Assembly: GCF_003858635.1 (NCBI RefSeq)
Contig: NZ_RQJO01000010.1
Location: 434,001-498,000, forward strand
From: Larkinella rosea
Lineage (GTDB): Bacteria; Bacteroidota; Bacteroidia; Cytophagales; Spirosomataceae
Direction of reading: 5' to 3'
DNA length: 64,000 nt
Translations under genes and position numbers: made by a program
Part shown: positions 18,667-27,013 of the stretch, piece by piece
Position numbering within the stretch: position 1 is the first letter of the stretch
How the letters are laid out: the number at the start of each line of letters is the position of its first letter
The notes under the pieces: generated by a model
Told to the model about the DNA's origin: nothing
Database searches by the model: none
What the model saw: only the letters and a program-made list of their open reading frames with translations

Positions 18667-19205
18667 ACCGGTTTTGCCGGACGTTTTTTTAACCACCGGA
18701 CGCCTTCTTCCACTTCGCCCACGAACGTAAAACCGGTTTTCTGCAACACCCGCTGCGACGCGTTATACTCCTTCAGCGTATCCGCAATGACGGTTTTTAC
18801 GTCGGGTTGTTGAAAAATCCAATCCACAAAACAGCTGACAGCTTCGGTTGCGTAGCCATTTCCTTCGAATTTCTTGTCCATAAAATACCCAATCATCACC
18901 TGACCGGCGGTATCCGGCGGACCCGCCATTCCCAGGCCGCCAATCGTCAAATTCAAGTCACGATGAACAATAATCCAGTGGGTGAACCAAAACCACTGGT
19001 CGGGATGAGCGACGAGATTCGGGATGACAAAGTGTGTGAGAGCCGCTTCAAATTCCGCCATAAAACGGGCATCGGCATTGAGTTCAAAGTTGGACAAATC
19101 CAGACACCGGGCGGTTTCCAGCGCAGCCCGGCTGGTGGACAGTTGTTCGAGATCAGAATGTGAAAGTGGAATAATTTGTAAGCGGTTTGAAATCAGAGAA
19201 GTCAT
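18657..19205 (-). CDS. GNAT family N-acetyltransferase
   Basis: A 182-residue acetyltransferase of the RimJ/RimL-like group. The core reads IGGLGMAG, then MIGYFMDKKFEGNGYATEA (acetyl-CoA-binding Q/RxxGxG/A region, here KKFEGNGYA) and YNASQRVLQKTGF near the C-terminus, the conserved Asn-rich end of the fold. The ATG at 19205 was preferred to the longer frame because the extra 17 residues are hydrophobic leader-like and not GNAT. The acceptor substrate is unknown. Confidence 0.88.
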   Translation of the reverse strand: MTSLISNRLQIIPLSHSDLEQLSTSRAALETARCLDLSNFELNADARFMAEFEAALTHFVIPNLVAHPDQWFWFTHWIIVHRDLNLTIGGLGMAGPPDTAGQVMIGYFMDKKFEGNGYATEAVSCFVDWIFQQPDVKTVIADTLKEYNASQRVLQKTGFTFVGEVEEGVRWLKKRPAKPVQV

Positions 19206-19538
19206 TGAAGTAACTGATAAACGATTGAAAATAAGGACAACAAAAAACCGCACCACCTTTTTCAGTGATGACAGTCCTGAAACATCAATCGTTAAACCAG
19301 TTCAGGCGAGGAGCCGGAAAGAAGCAAAATGTACAGAGGCAGTTGTTTTATAACCGGCTTAAAAGTAGAAATAACCGACTAAGAAATCAACTTAATTCGG
19401 TCGAGTTAAAGCGTTTGGTGGTTTTTAATTCCCGAAATTGTACCAACGGTCAATATCCCCCGTTTTACGGTAATCGATCGAATTCCAAAAAATCCTACTT
19501 TTACTTTTTTCCGTAAGAGTCAACGAACCAAACCTTCT
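19206..19538. other. Divergent intergenic region
   Basis: About 330 bp between the divergent GNAT and M13 peptidase genes. No credible gene, strong hairpin or consensus -7 element was seen on either strand. Confidence 0.5.
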
Positions 19539-21575
19539 ATGAAATTCACCCATTCGATCCTGCTGGCGGTTGGCGGCATGCTATCATTCACCGCCTGTAA
19601 AACCGAAAAAGACGAAACCACCCGCACGGTTTTTTTTGATAAATCGGGCATGGATACCACCATCGTTCCCGGCAATGATTTCTTTTCCTACGCGAACGGA
19701 AATTGGGTCAAGAACACGAAAATCCCGGATGACCAAACCGGATGGGGCTCCTTCTACGAACTGAGCGAAGAGAATCACAAAAAAACCAAGTCCATTCTGG
19801 AAGCAGCTGCCACCAGCGGAGCCGCTAAAGGAAGTACCGAACAAAAGGTGGGCGATTTCTACGCCAGTGGAATGGATACAGTGACCATCGAAAAACGCGG
19901 TTATGATCCCCTGAAAGCCGAACTGGCGAAAATTGCCGGGTTGAAAGATTACAAAGAAGCCCTGCATTACATGGCCGACGACGAAATTAACCGGGGGGGT
20001 GTTTTGTTCGGAATGGGCGTCGGCCCCGACGACCGGCAGAGCACCATCAACCGGCTAAGTTTTATTCAGAGCGGTTTAAGTTTGCCCGAAAAAGACTATT
20101 ATTTCAAGACGGATGCCGAAACGGTGAAAGTTCGAACAGCTTTTCTGAAATACATTACCCAACTTTTTACGTTGACCGGCGTGGATTCGACGACGGCTCG
20201 GAAAAAAGCCGAAGGTATTCTGGCGTTTGAAACCACGCTGGCCAAATCGCACAAAGCCCCGGCCGAACTGCGCGATCCGATCAAGAACTACCACAAACTG
20301 TCGGTACCTGAACTGACTAAACTGACGCCCAACATCGACTGGAAATCATTTCTGGAAACGCTGACGGCGAAGACAGATACGGTTTTGGTGGGGCAGCCGG
20401 AATATTATCAGGCATTGAGTGCGGTTTTGCCAACGACTTCGATTGATGTTATTAAAGACAAAGCAGCATTTGGATACATCGACTTCAACGCGTCGTTGCT
20501 GAGCAAACCGTTTGCGCAGGCCCGGTTTGATTTCTACAACAAAACCTTGTACGGCCAACCCGTTCAGTCTGAGCGCTGGAAGCGGATTGCCCAAAATACG
20601 GATACCTATCTGGGCGAATTACTGGGGCAATTGTGGGTAAAAAAGTACTTCACTCCCGAAGCTAAAGAGCGGATGCTGACGCTGGTAACCAATCTCCAGA
20701 AAGCGTACCGTAACCGCATTGAAAAGCTGGACTGGATGTCGCCGGAAACGAAAAAGATTGCCTTGCAAAAGCTGGACGGCGTTACGAACAAAATCGGTTA
20801 TCCGGATAAATGGAAGGATTATTCGGAAGTTGACATCAAACGCGATGATTATTTTGGAAACGTCCAGAGTGCCCGCAAACACGCTACGAAGGAGAATTTC
20901 GCCAAAATCAACAAAACCGTCGACCGCAGTGAGTGGCAGATGACTCCGCCCGAAGTCAACGCGTACGCCAATCCGTCGTTCAACGAAATCGTGTTTCCGG
21001 CCGGAATTCTGCAATTTCCGTTCTTTGACAAAGACGCCGACGACGCCATCAATTACGGTTCCATCGGCATGGTGATCGGACACGAAATGACGCACCTTTT
21101 CGATGATCAGGGCCGCCAGTACGATGTGCAGGGCAATTTACGCGACTGGTGGCAGAAATCGGATGCCGACAAATTCACCACCAAAGCCGATCAGGTGGTC
21201 AATCAATACAACAGCTACACGGTGCTGGATAACCTGAAACTAAACGGACGGCTGACGTTGGGCGAAAACCTGGCCGATCTGGGCGGTCTGGCCATTGCGT
21301 TCGACGCGTTCAGACTCACTGACCAGAGCAAATCTGACACTAAAATTGACGGATTTACGCCAAATCAGCGGTTTTTCCTGGGCTTTGCGCAGGTTTGGCG
21401 CATCAAAATCCGGGACGAAACGCAACGGGCTTACGTCCAGATTGACCCGCATTCGCCGGCCAAATACCGTGTCAATGGCCCGTTGACCAACTTTGTGCCG
21501 TTTTATCAGGCATTCAATGTGAAACCGGGCGAGAAAATGTATAAGCCGGAAGTGGACCAGACACGCGTCTGGTAG
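19539..21575 (+). CDS. pepO: M13 family zinc metallopeptidase, lipoprotein (PepO/neprilysin type)
   Basis: A 678-residue endopeptidase. A lipoprotein signal peptide ends SFTAC with Cys20 as the lipid site, so it is anchored in the periplasm or on the outer membrane. The M13 N-terminal domain follows (about 40-435), then the catalytic domain with HEMTH at 515-519 (zinc ligands His515 and His519, catalytic Glu516) and the third ligand Glu576 in ENLADLGG. NAYAN...FPAGIL upstream of HEMTH and the terminal RVW are canonical. Length matches the family, so it should be active on oligopeptides. It stands alone with its own promoter region. Confidence 0.95.
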   Translation: MKFTHSILLAVGGMLSFTACKTEKDETTRTVFFDKSGMDTTIVPGNDFFSYANGNWVKNTKIPDDQTGWGSFYELSEENHKKTKSILEAAATSGAAKGSTEQKVGDFYASGMDTVTIEKRGYDPLKAELAKIAGLKDYKEALHYMADDEINRGGVLFGMGVGPDDRQSTINRLSFIQSGLSLPEKDYYFKTDAETVKVRTAFLKYITQLFTLTGVDSTTARKKAEGILAFETTLAKSHKAPAELRDPIKNYHKLSVPELTKLTPNIDWKSFLETLTAKTDTVLVGQPEYYQALSAVLPTTSIDVIKDKAAFGYIDFNASLLSKPFAQARFDFYNKTLYGQPVQSERWKRIAQNTDTYLGELLGQLWVKKYFTPEAKERMLTLVTNLQKAYRNRIEKLDWMSPETKKIALQKLDGVTNKIGYPDKWKDYSEVDIKRDDYFGNVQSARKHATKENFAKINKTVDRSEWQMTPPEVNAYANPSFNEIVFPAGILQFPFFDKDADDAINYGSIGMVIGHEMTHLFDDQGRQYDVQGNLRDWWQKSDADKFTTKADQVVNQYNSYTVLDNLKLNGRLTLGENLADLGGLAIAFDAFRLTDQSKSDTKIDGFTPNQRFFLGFAQVWRIKIRDETQRAYVQIDPHSPAKYRVNGPLTNFVPFYQAFNVKPGEKMYKPEVDQTRVW

Positions 21576-21648
21576 AAATGGGTTCATGCGTTGGTTTCTC
21601 TCGTAGAAATTCAAGGAAACCGGAAGACTTTATTTTTATTGGATTGAA

Positions 21649-22062
21649 ATGGACGAACGTCAGATTTCATTGATTAAACACTCCTGGAACCACATCCTCC
21701 CTCAAAAGGAAGAAACGGGTGGCCTTTTTTACCAAACGCTTTTCTGGGACGATCCTTCCCTGCGGTTCTTGTTTGGTACCAATTTAAGCCCGCAAATCCG
21801 CAAATTCATGGATATGATGACGTTCATAGTCGACAATCTGCAACCGTTCGATCGACTCGAAAAGGAGTTGAAGGCACTGGCCCATCGTCATTTCCAATAT
21901 GGGGTACTTGCGGTGGATTACGATACCGTTGGTGATGCCTTGATGAAGACGTTAGCCGAAAGGCTACAAGAACAGTGGACGCCCGAGACGGAAATCGCCT
22001 GGCGAAATCTGTATCGGACGATTACCCAACTGATGCTGAATAGTCTCAAATCTCGTTTGTAG
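21649..22062 (+). CDS. Single-domain globin (flavohemoglobin-type)
   Basis: A 137-residue globin like the heme domain of flavohemoglobin or Vitreoscilla hemoglobin. The likely B10 tyrosine is Tyr28 (LFYQTLF), the likely proximal His81 is in HRHFQYGV, and the tail DTVGDALMKTL after Tyr91 matches the usual H-Y-x-x-V-G segment. No reductase domain is attached or adjacent. It could bind O2 or NO. No signal peptide. Confidence 0.85.
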   Translation: MDERQISLIKHSWNHILPQKEETGGLFYQTLFWDDPSLRFLFGTNLSPQIRKFMDMMTFIVDNLQPFDRLEKELKALAHRHFQYGVLAVDYDTVGDALMKTLAERLQEQWTPETEIAWRNLYRTITQLMLNSLKSRL

Positions 22063-22128
22063 CATTTCCGTATGCTGTTTTGCCGACGGTTGGTTAAACT
22101 GTCGGCAAAATGGATACACCTGAGGACA

Positions 22129-22785
22129 TCAACGGCGGGAGCTGATGTGGAAGTTCGCACCGAGTTTGATCTGAGGACCCCGGTTGTTGCCTGCATAGGC
22201 CGGGGCTTTATCGTAATAATTGTTTTCGATCATCAACTCGATTCCTAAGCGGTCGGTGGCCCTGACGCCAAGCCCCAACCCAATATTCAGGCTGCTAAAA
22301 CCGCGTCGGTCGTTGGGCCCCACGTCGCTGGAACGGAATTTCCCGATGTTAAAACCACCTTCACCAAAGACGTAAAACGAATTTCGAACCGGGTAATACC
22401 GGACAAAGGCCCCCGCCGAATTGGCCCGGTAACTGGTGGATGCCCGGCTTTCGAACGCACCCCGCAATCCGAGAGCCAGACTCCGCTGGATAAAAATGGC
22501 CGCCCGGGGATTGAAAGCGGTATACAGGCCCTGCCCTTTTCCGGTTGCAAAACCCAGCGAAACCCCAATCAGAGCTGCTCCGCGCTGGAACCAGGGCGAG
22601 CCGGGTCGGTCGATGTAGGATTTTTGATCGTCGGAAGTTGCTGTTACTTTTCGCTGCGTGGTATCGGGTACTGAAGTTGGGGGAACATCCCGCCGAAGGG
22701 TATCCGTTTCCTGAGCTTGTACAACTACGGTTGTTAGCAGACAAATGGCCAATACGTTGATTAACCGATGAATATGCCTTTTCAT
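22129..22785 (-). CDS. Secreted outer-membrane beta-barrel protein
   Basis: A 218-residue protein with a clear signal peptide (about 1-24, ending VQA) and a low-complexity T/P/D linker, followed by alternating amphipathic strands rich in Gly and aromatics (RAAIFIQRSLALGLRG, NSFYVFGEGGFNIGKF) and a C-terminal KLGANFHISSR. This matches small 8-stranded OmpW/OmpA-like barrels common in Bacteroidota. No specific function can be assigned. A bidirectional-looking hairpin lies between it and the upstream serC. Confidence 0.75.
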   Translation of the reverse strand: MKRHIHRLINVLAICLLTTVVVQAQETDTLRRDVPPTSVPDTTQRKVTATSDDQKSYIDRPGSPWFQRGAALIGVSLGFATGKGQGLYTAFNPRAAIFIQRSLALGLRGAFESRASTSYRANSAGAFVRYYPVRNSFYVFGEGGFNIGKFRSSDVGPNDRRGFSSLNIGLGLGVRATDRLGIELMIENNYYDKAPAYAGNNRGPQIKLGANFHISSRR

Positions 22786-22845
22786 GTGAGTACGTTGAGA
22801 TATAGTCTTAAAACCAGACAGCAGGAATAAAGTTTATTTCAACGG

Positions 22846-22914
22846 AAAAGCACCGGTTTTTACAAAGGCACATCGCAGTTTTGCGATTTTTCCCTGTAAA
22901 AACCGGTGCTCTTT
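22846..22914 (-). terminator. Long hairpin after serC
   Basis: GCACCGGTTTTTAC (22850-22863) pairs perfectly with GTAAAAACCGGTGC (22896-22909), extended by AAAG/CTTT, with a second small hairpin (ATCGCA/TGCGAT) in the loop. It lies 25 bp beyond the serC stop codon and should terminate or process the serine operon transcript. Confidence 0.65.
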
Positions 22915-22933
22915 CCGACGAATTCGCTAAAAA

Positions 22934-24010
22934 CTAAACCTTTCCCAGCGCGTCGATCACCTGCGCAACCTGCTCCGCACTCGTTGCGGGGAAGTTCGCA
23001 ATCCGAATCTGGGTGTCTTTGAATTGCCCGTAGCCGCTCCCCACCACCATGCCGGATTCCTTCACCTTGCTGATGACTTCCGAAGACGGTTTCTGGGTAT
23101 TGGCCACGACCACCGTGCGCGAACGATGGCGGTCTTCTTTCACGAATGGTGAAAACCCGGGGTGACTTTCAGCGAATTTATAAATCATTTTAGCCTTTTC
23201 TTCTGTCTCCCGGCGAATGGTTTCCACGCCAATCCGGTTGAAATCTTCCGCAATTTTCCCCAACAGGTAAATGAATAGCACGTTGGGTGTCGCGGGCGTT
23301 TCGTAGGTTTTGTAGTTCTTCCACAAAGTCGGCAGGTTGTTGTGCGCGCCAATGTGCAGGTCGCCATGCTTCAGGGTTTCGGCCTTTTCGAGACACTTCT
23401 CATTGGCGATCCAAACGCCCAGACCGGCGGGTAGGCCAAACGCTTTCTGAACGGAGAAAAAGGCCGTGTCGATCAGCGAGAAATCCAGATCCGGGAACGG
23501 AGCTGACGAAACCATATCGACCGCAATCAGCTTTTTGGCGTTACTGCGTTTCAGTTTATGAATATCCGTCGGCCGGATCTGCACGCCCGAGCTGGTTTCG
23601 TTGTGCGTCACGGCAATCAATTCCGCATATTCCGGCACCTCAATTTCGCCGTAATCAAACCCTTCGCCGAACGGTTTTTCCTGCTTGTGGGCGTATTTCT
23701 GAAGCGAAGTCGCGTATTCGCAGAATTTTTTCGAAAACGACCCGTTCACCAAATGGAAACTTTCGTGTTCGACGCAGTTGAGCAGAATCCGCTCCCATAC
23801 TTCGGAAGCCGAGCCGGTAAAGAAAATCCCGTGGGATGCGGGAATTGTCAACAGCTCGCGCAGTTGCTCGTCGCAAAACTGGTACAGACTCCGAAACCGG
23901 GCGCTCCGGTGCGAAATCGAGCCAATCTGCTCATCCATCGCCGTTTGCAGGTGTTGGTAAACGGTCGGATATAACTCCGCGGGTCCGGCGGTGAAGTAGG
24001 TTTGTTTCAT
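22934..24010 (-). CDS. serC: SerC-like phosphoserine aminotransferase (class V)
   Basis: A 358-residue PLP-dependent class V aminotransferase, probably converting 3-phosphohydroxypyruvate to phosphoserine. Features: FTAGPAEL at the N-terminus, ISHRS (32-36), THNETSSG (about 135-142), the PLP aspartate Asp165 and the Schiff-base lysine Lys189 in SVQKAFGLPAG. The serine-pathway assignment rests on the neighbour: the SerB-SerA fusion lies two genes upstream on the same strand, and the intergaps are 6 and 13 bp. Homologues are also annotated more loosely as alanine-glyoxylate-type aminotransferases; context favours SerC. Confidence 0.85.
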   Translation of the reverse strand: MKQTYFTAGPAELYPTVYQHLQTAMDEQIGSISHRSARFRSLYQFCDEQLRELLTIPASHGIFFTGSASEVWERILLNCVEHESFHLVNGSFSKKFCEYATSLQKYAHKQEKPFGEGFDYGEIEVPEYAELIAVTHNETSSGVQIRPTDIHKLKRSNAKKLIAVDMVSSAPFPDLDFSLIDTAFFSVQKAFGLPAGLGVWIANEKCLEKAETLKHGDLHIGAHNNLPTLWKNYKTYETPATPNVLFIYLLGKIAEDFNRIGVETIRRETEEKAKMIYKFAESHPGFSPFVKEDRHRSRTVVVANTQKPSSEVISKVKESGMVVGSGYGQFKDTQIRIANFPATSAEQVAQVIDALGKV

Positions 24011-24016
24011 AGTTGA

Positions 24017-24454
24017 TCAATAAAAGTATTGTCCTGTCCAGCGCAGACTATCCGGAAACATAAGCCCGAAATTTCCAAACCGCTCCTCGTTGGCAAGCAC
24101 GACGCCATTGCCCGGATTGCCCTTCTCGTAAATAACCGGCAGCTTCTCATTCAGCACCGCGTTCAGTTGGGGCTTCGTTAACCGGCGATTGAGCCTACTC
24201 GTGCCCGAAAACGGTTTTCCATCCACCGAATACTGAACGCAAGCCCGGTAAAACTGCCGGTATTTGGTGCTGACATATTCATACCGGACCACTGTACCAA
24301 TAGTAATCGCACTGTTTTTCCGAATCTGCTTTCGTTCGTAGATGGTAAACATCTTAGGTACGGCAGCCAGTAAAATCGCAAGAGGAATAAAAGCAACCAG
24401 AAGGGCTTTCGAAGGGGGCCAATCCATTTGTTTTCCTTTTATCTCCTCGCTCAT
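24017..24454 (-). CDS. Small membrane protein, DUF3592-like
   Basis: A 145-residue protein with one N-terminal membrane helix (about 16-36) and a beta-rich domain. ITIGTVVRYEY, RACVQYSVDGKPFSG and LPVIYEKGNPGNGVV resemble DUF3592-type domains. It sits between the SerB-SerA fusion and serC with gaps of 13 and 6 bp, so it is co-transcribed, but no link to serine synthesis is known. I used the ATG at 24454 because the longer frame overlaps the upstream gene. Confidence 0.6.
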   Translation of the reverse strand: MSEEIKGKQMDWPPSKALLVAFIPLAILLAAVPKMFTIYERKQIRKNSAITIGTVVRYEYVSTKYRQFYRACVQYSVDGKPFSGTSRLNRRLTKPQLNAVLNEKLPVIYEKGNPGNGVVLANEERFGNFGLMFPDSLRWTGQYFY

Positions 24455-24467
24455 TTTTTCTTTCCTC

Positions 24468-26372
24468 TTAATATAACAACCGGAATTTGATCGTGTTGTC
24501 GATATTCCGTAGCTCATTCACCACTTCGTCCGAGTAATCCTTGGCAATATCTGTAATCACGTAACCAACCTGCTCGGTTGTTTTCAGGTATTGTCCCTGA
24601 ATGTTGATGTGGTAATTGGCAAAAATCGCGTTGATTTTCGCCAGAATACCCGGAACATTCGCGTGAATGTGGAGCAATCGGTGCGAATCTTTCAGGAGCG
24701 GCAATTGCACCTCCGGGAAATTGACGCTGCCGTAGGTGCTGCCGTTGTTGATGTATTCCAACAGCTTACCGGGCACAAAATTGCCGATGTTTTCCTGCGC
24801 TTCTTCCGTGCTGCCGCCGATGTGCGGACTCAGAATGACGTTGGGCAAACCGCGTAACTCGTTGAGAAACTCCTCGTTATTGGTTTTCGGTTCATACGGA
24901 AATACGTCAACCCCCGCACCCGCTACGTGGCCACTTTTAATGGCCTCCACCAGCGAAGGTATATCGACGATGTGACCGCGCGAGAGGTTCAGGAAAATAA
25001 CGCCTTCTTTCATCAGTGCAAATTCCCGCGCGCCGATCAGGTTCTTGTTGCTGGCCCGCCCGTCGGTGTGCAGACTGATGAAGTCAGCAATGGCAAGCAG
25101 TTCGTCCAGCGTTTTGCATTTCCGGGCGTTTCCGAGTGCCAGTTTGTCCACGATGTCGTAAAAATACACCTCCATGCCCAGCGCTTCGGCCACCACGGAA
25201 AGTTGCGTGCCGATGTTACCGTAGCCCACCAACCCCAGTTTTTTCCCGCGAACCTCGAAGCTGTTTTTGGCCGATTTATCCCAGACGCCTTCGTGCATTT
25301 TATTGCTCTTCGGGACGATGTTCCGCACCAGCATGATGATCTCGCCGATGGCCAGTTCCACCACCGAACGGGTGTTGCTGTAGGGTGCATTGAAAACCGC
25401 AATGCCTTTTTCGGTACAGGTTTTCAGGTCGATCTGGTTGGTTCCGATGCAGAACGCCCCGATGCACATCAGTTTATTGGCGTGTTCGAGTACGCGGCTG
25501 GTTACCTGCGTTTTTGAGCGAATACCGAGAATGGAAACGTCCCGGATTTTCTCGATCAGCTCGTCTTCGTCGAGGGCTCCCTTCAGGATTTCGACGTTAA
25601 ACCCCTCGCTTTCAAACAGTTTCACCGCAACCGGATGAACGTTTTCCAGCAGCAGCACCTTGATGCGGCTTTTGGGGTAGGATTGACTGCGGCTTAACTT
25701 GTTATGGTACAAAAATTCGTCGAGGGAAGGCGCAATATGGTCGGCTTTTTCAATGACCTTCGGCCTCAGTACGTTCTCGGTAAAGGCGTAAAACCGGTTT
25801 GCCAGTCCGGATTCCCGGATTTCGTAGTCGGTGTAGCCGTCGCCAATCACGTAAATATCACCCTCCAGCTTCAGATCACGGATCAGTTTTACCTTGCCTT
25901 TATCGGTCGCCAGGGGATTTTCGCAGTCGCAACTGACAATGTTTCCGTCGGCATCATACACAAACGTATTCGCAAAGACATTTTCTTCCTTGATTCCCAG
26001 CGAAGTAACAATTGGAACGATAAACTCCTTAAAACCGCTCGATACGATGTAAATCTGGTCGGCGTTTTCGGTCAGAAACTGGCGGTTGCGCTGAAACGAA
26101 TCCGAAATTTCGGTTTTCAGCGTTTCAATCAAAGCCGGCAGGTGGTCGCGGTGCGCGTGCAGTAACTCCAACCGGAGTTCAATTGACTTGGACAATGAAA
26201 TCTCACCCGACATGCCCCGGTCGGTAATGATCTTGATTTTTTCGAGAATGGCTTCCCGGTCGCGGTGACCAGCCAATGAGATTTCACCCAATACATCCAA
26301 AGCCTCAACTTTGGTGAAGGTGCTATCGAAATCAATGACGAAATACGTCTGTTCGAGCGTTTTGGTTAACAT
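24468..26372 (-). CDS. serA: SerB-SerA fusion: phosphoserine phosphatase and D-3-phosphoglycerate dehydrogenase
   Basis: A 634-residue two-enzyme protein. Residues 1-225 are a HAD-IB phosphatase with nucleophile motif DFDST (Asp14, Asp16), SSG (111-113), Lys158/Lys160 in motif III and GDGYTD (177-182), as in SerB. Residues about 236-545 are a D-isomer 2-hydroxyacid dehydrogenase with the NAD-binding GYGNIG segment, LSRGHIVD and SPHIGG with the catalytic histidine. An ACT domain (about 560-634, with HIHANVPGILAKIN) is the usual serine-feedback sensor. The protein therefore supplies the first and last steps of the phosphorylated serine pathway in one chain; SerC is encoded two genes downstream. 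Start is an ATG 9 bp after the HepT stop. Confidence 0.92.
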   Translation of the reverse strand: MLTKTLEQTYFVIDFDSTFTKVEALDVLGEISLAGHRDREAILEKIKIITDRGMSGEISLSKSIELRLELLHAHRDHLPALIETLKTEISDSFQRNRQFLTENADQIYIVSSGFKEFIVPIVTSLGIKEENVFANTFVYDADGNIVSCDCENPLATDKGKVKLIRDLKLEGDIYVIGDGYTDYEIRESGLANRFYAFTENVLRPKVIEKADHIAPSLDEFLYHNKLSRSQSYPKSRIKVLLLENVHPVAVKLFESEGFNVEILKGALDEDELIEKIRDVSILGIRSKTQVTSRVLEHANKLMCIGAFCIGTNQIDLKTCTEKGIAVFNAPYSNTRSVVELAIGEIIMLVRNIVPKSNKMHEGVWDKSAKNSFEVRGKKLGLVGYGNIGTQLSVVAEALGMEVYFYDIVDKLALGNARKCKTLDELLAIADFISLHTDGRASNKNLIGAREFALMKEGVIFLNLSRGHIVDIPSLVEAIKSGHVAGAGVDVFPYEPKTNNEEFLNELRGLPNVILSPHIGGSTEEAQENIGNFVPGKLLEYINNGSTYGSVNFPEVQLPLLKDSHRLLHIHANVPGILAKINAIFANYHINIQGQYLKTTEQVGYVITDIAKDYSDEVVNELRNIDNTIKFRLLY

Positions 26373-26381
26373 AATGGAGGA

Positions 26382-26642
26382 TTACTCTCTGTCAATTGAC
26401 ATTTGCTGTAAAACACTTTCTACTTTAACTTTCAATTCCGGAATTTTATCGATAATGGCCTGCCAAATGATATCATAATTTATTCCGAAGTATTCATGAA
26501 CCAGTATGTTTCTCACGACATATAACGTATTCCACTTTACTTCGTTAAATTTATCCTGTGTGTCTTTTGTAACATAATTAGCGGCTTCGCCAATGATTTC
26601 CAGCAATTTAACCAGCGCCAGTCTAAGCTTTATGTCTTCCAT
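26382..26642 (-). CDS. hepT: HepT-like HEPN toxin, C-terminal part (gene frameshifted)
   Basis: An 86-residue ORF (MEDIKLRLA...) covering most of a HEPN domain (DUF86/HepT). The ribonuclease motif RX4HXY is intact: Arg44, His49, Tyr51 in RNILVHEY. In known HepT/MntA systems MntA adenylylates that tyrosine and blocks the RNase. The normal N-terminus (MKGKVSEKARLLHMLDAIQLI) lies directly upstream in a different frame, and RPAYEQY precedes this Met in this frame, so one base is missing near 26660-26670. The start codon here is therefore internal and the protein may be truncated. Confidence 0.7.
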   Translation of the reverse strand: MEDIKLRLALVKLLEIIGEAANYVTKDTQDKFNEVKWNTLYVVRNILVHEYFGINYDIIWQAIIDKIPELKVKVESVLQQMSIDRE

Positions 26643-26740
26643 GTATTGCTCATACGCCGGCCGTTTGTGAATTCCTGAATCAGCTGAATAGCGTCCAGCA
26701 TATGCAAAAGCCGGGCCTTTTCGCTAACTTTTCCTTTCAT
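26643..26740 (-). pseudogene. Out-of-frame N-terminal segment of hepT
   Basis: The ATG at 26740 overlaps the end of mntA by 17 nt, the normal arrangement of these pairs. It encodes MKGKVSEKARLLHMLDAIQ, typical of the DUF86/HepT N-terminus, but then runs out of frame to an early stop. A single added base near the TNGR codons would join it to the downstream ORF. Confidence 0.65.
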
Positions 26741-27005
26741 AAATCAGCAACTTATCCTGGTCAATAAAAGGCTGTACGTAGGGTGACAACCCGCCCGTCG
26801 AAACCAAATCAACTTCCTGATTTAACAAACTTTCTAATTGAATTTTCATGGACGCAAATTGGAAAATGTCCACGCGTTCATCCAGTTCAACCAGAATATC
26901 GATATCACTATCCGGGCGAGCTTCCCCCCTTGCTTCCGAACCAAACAGATAAGCTCGTAGCACAGGCTGATTCGAAAAAAACTGCTGAATAACGGCTTGT
27001 TCCAT
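26724..27005 (-). CDS. mntA: MntA-like minimal nucleotidyltransferase antitoxin
   Basis: A 93-residue minimal nucleotidyltransferase. GSEARGE (22-28) followed by SDIDILV with Asp34 and Asp36 forms the metal-binding GSx10DxD motif, with a third acidic residue at about Asp66 in EVDLV. Such proteins neutralise HepT by AMPylation. It is placed in front of the HEPN gene with a 17-nt overlap. The true start is the ATG at 27005; the longer frame reads into the upstream alpha/beta hydrolase. The antitoxin is intact even though its toxin is frameshifted. Confidence 0.85.
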   Translation of the reverse strand: MEQAVIQQFFSNQPVLRAYLFGSEARGEARPDSDIDILVELDERVDIFQFASMKIQLESLLNQEVDLVSTGGLSPYVQPFIDQDKLLIYERKS

Positions 27006-27013
27006 TTTCTTGA

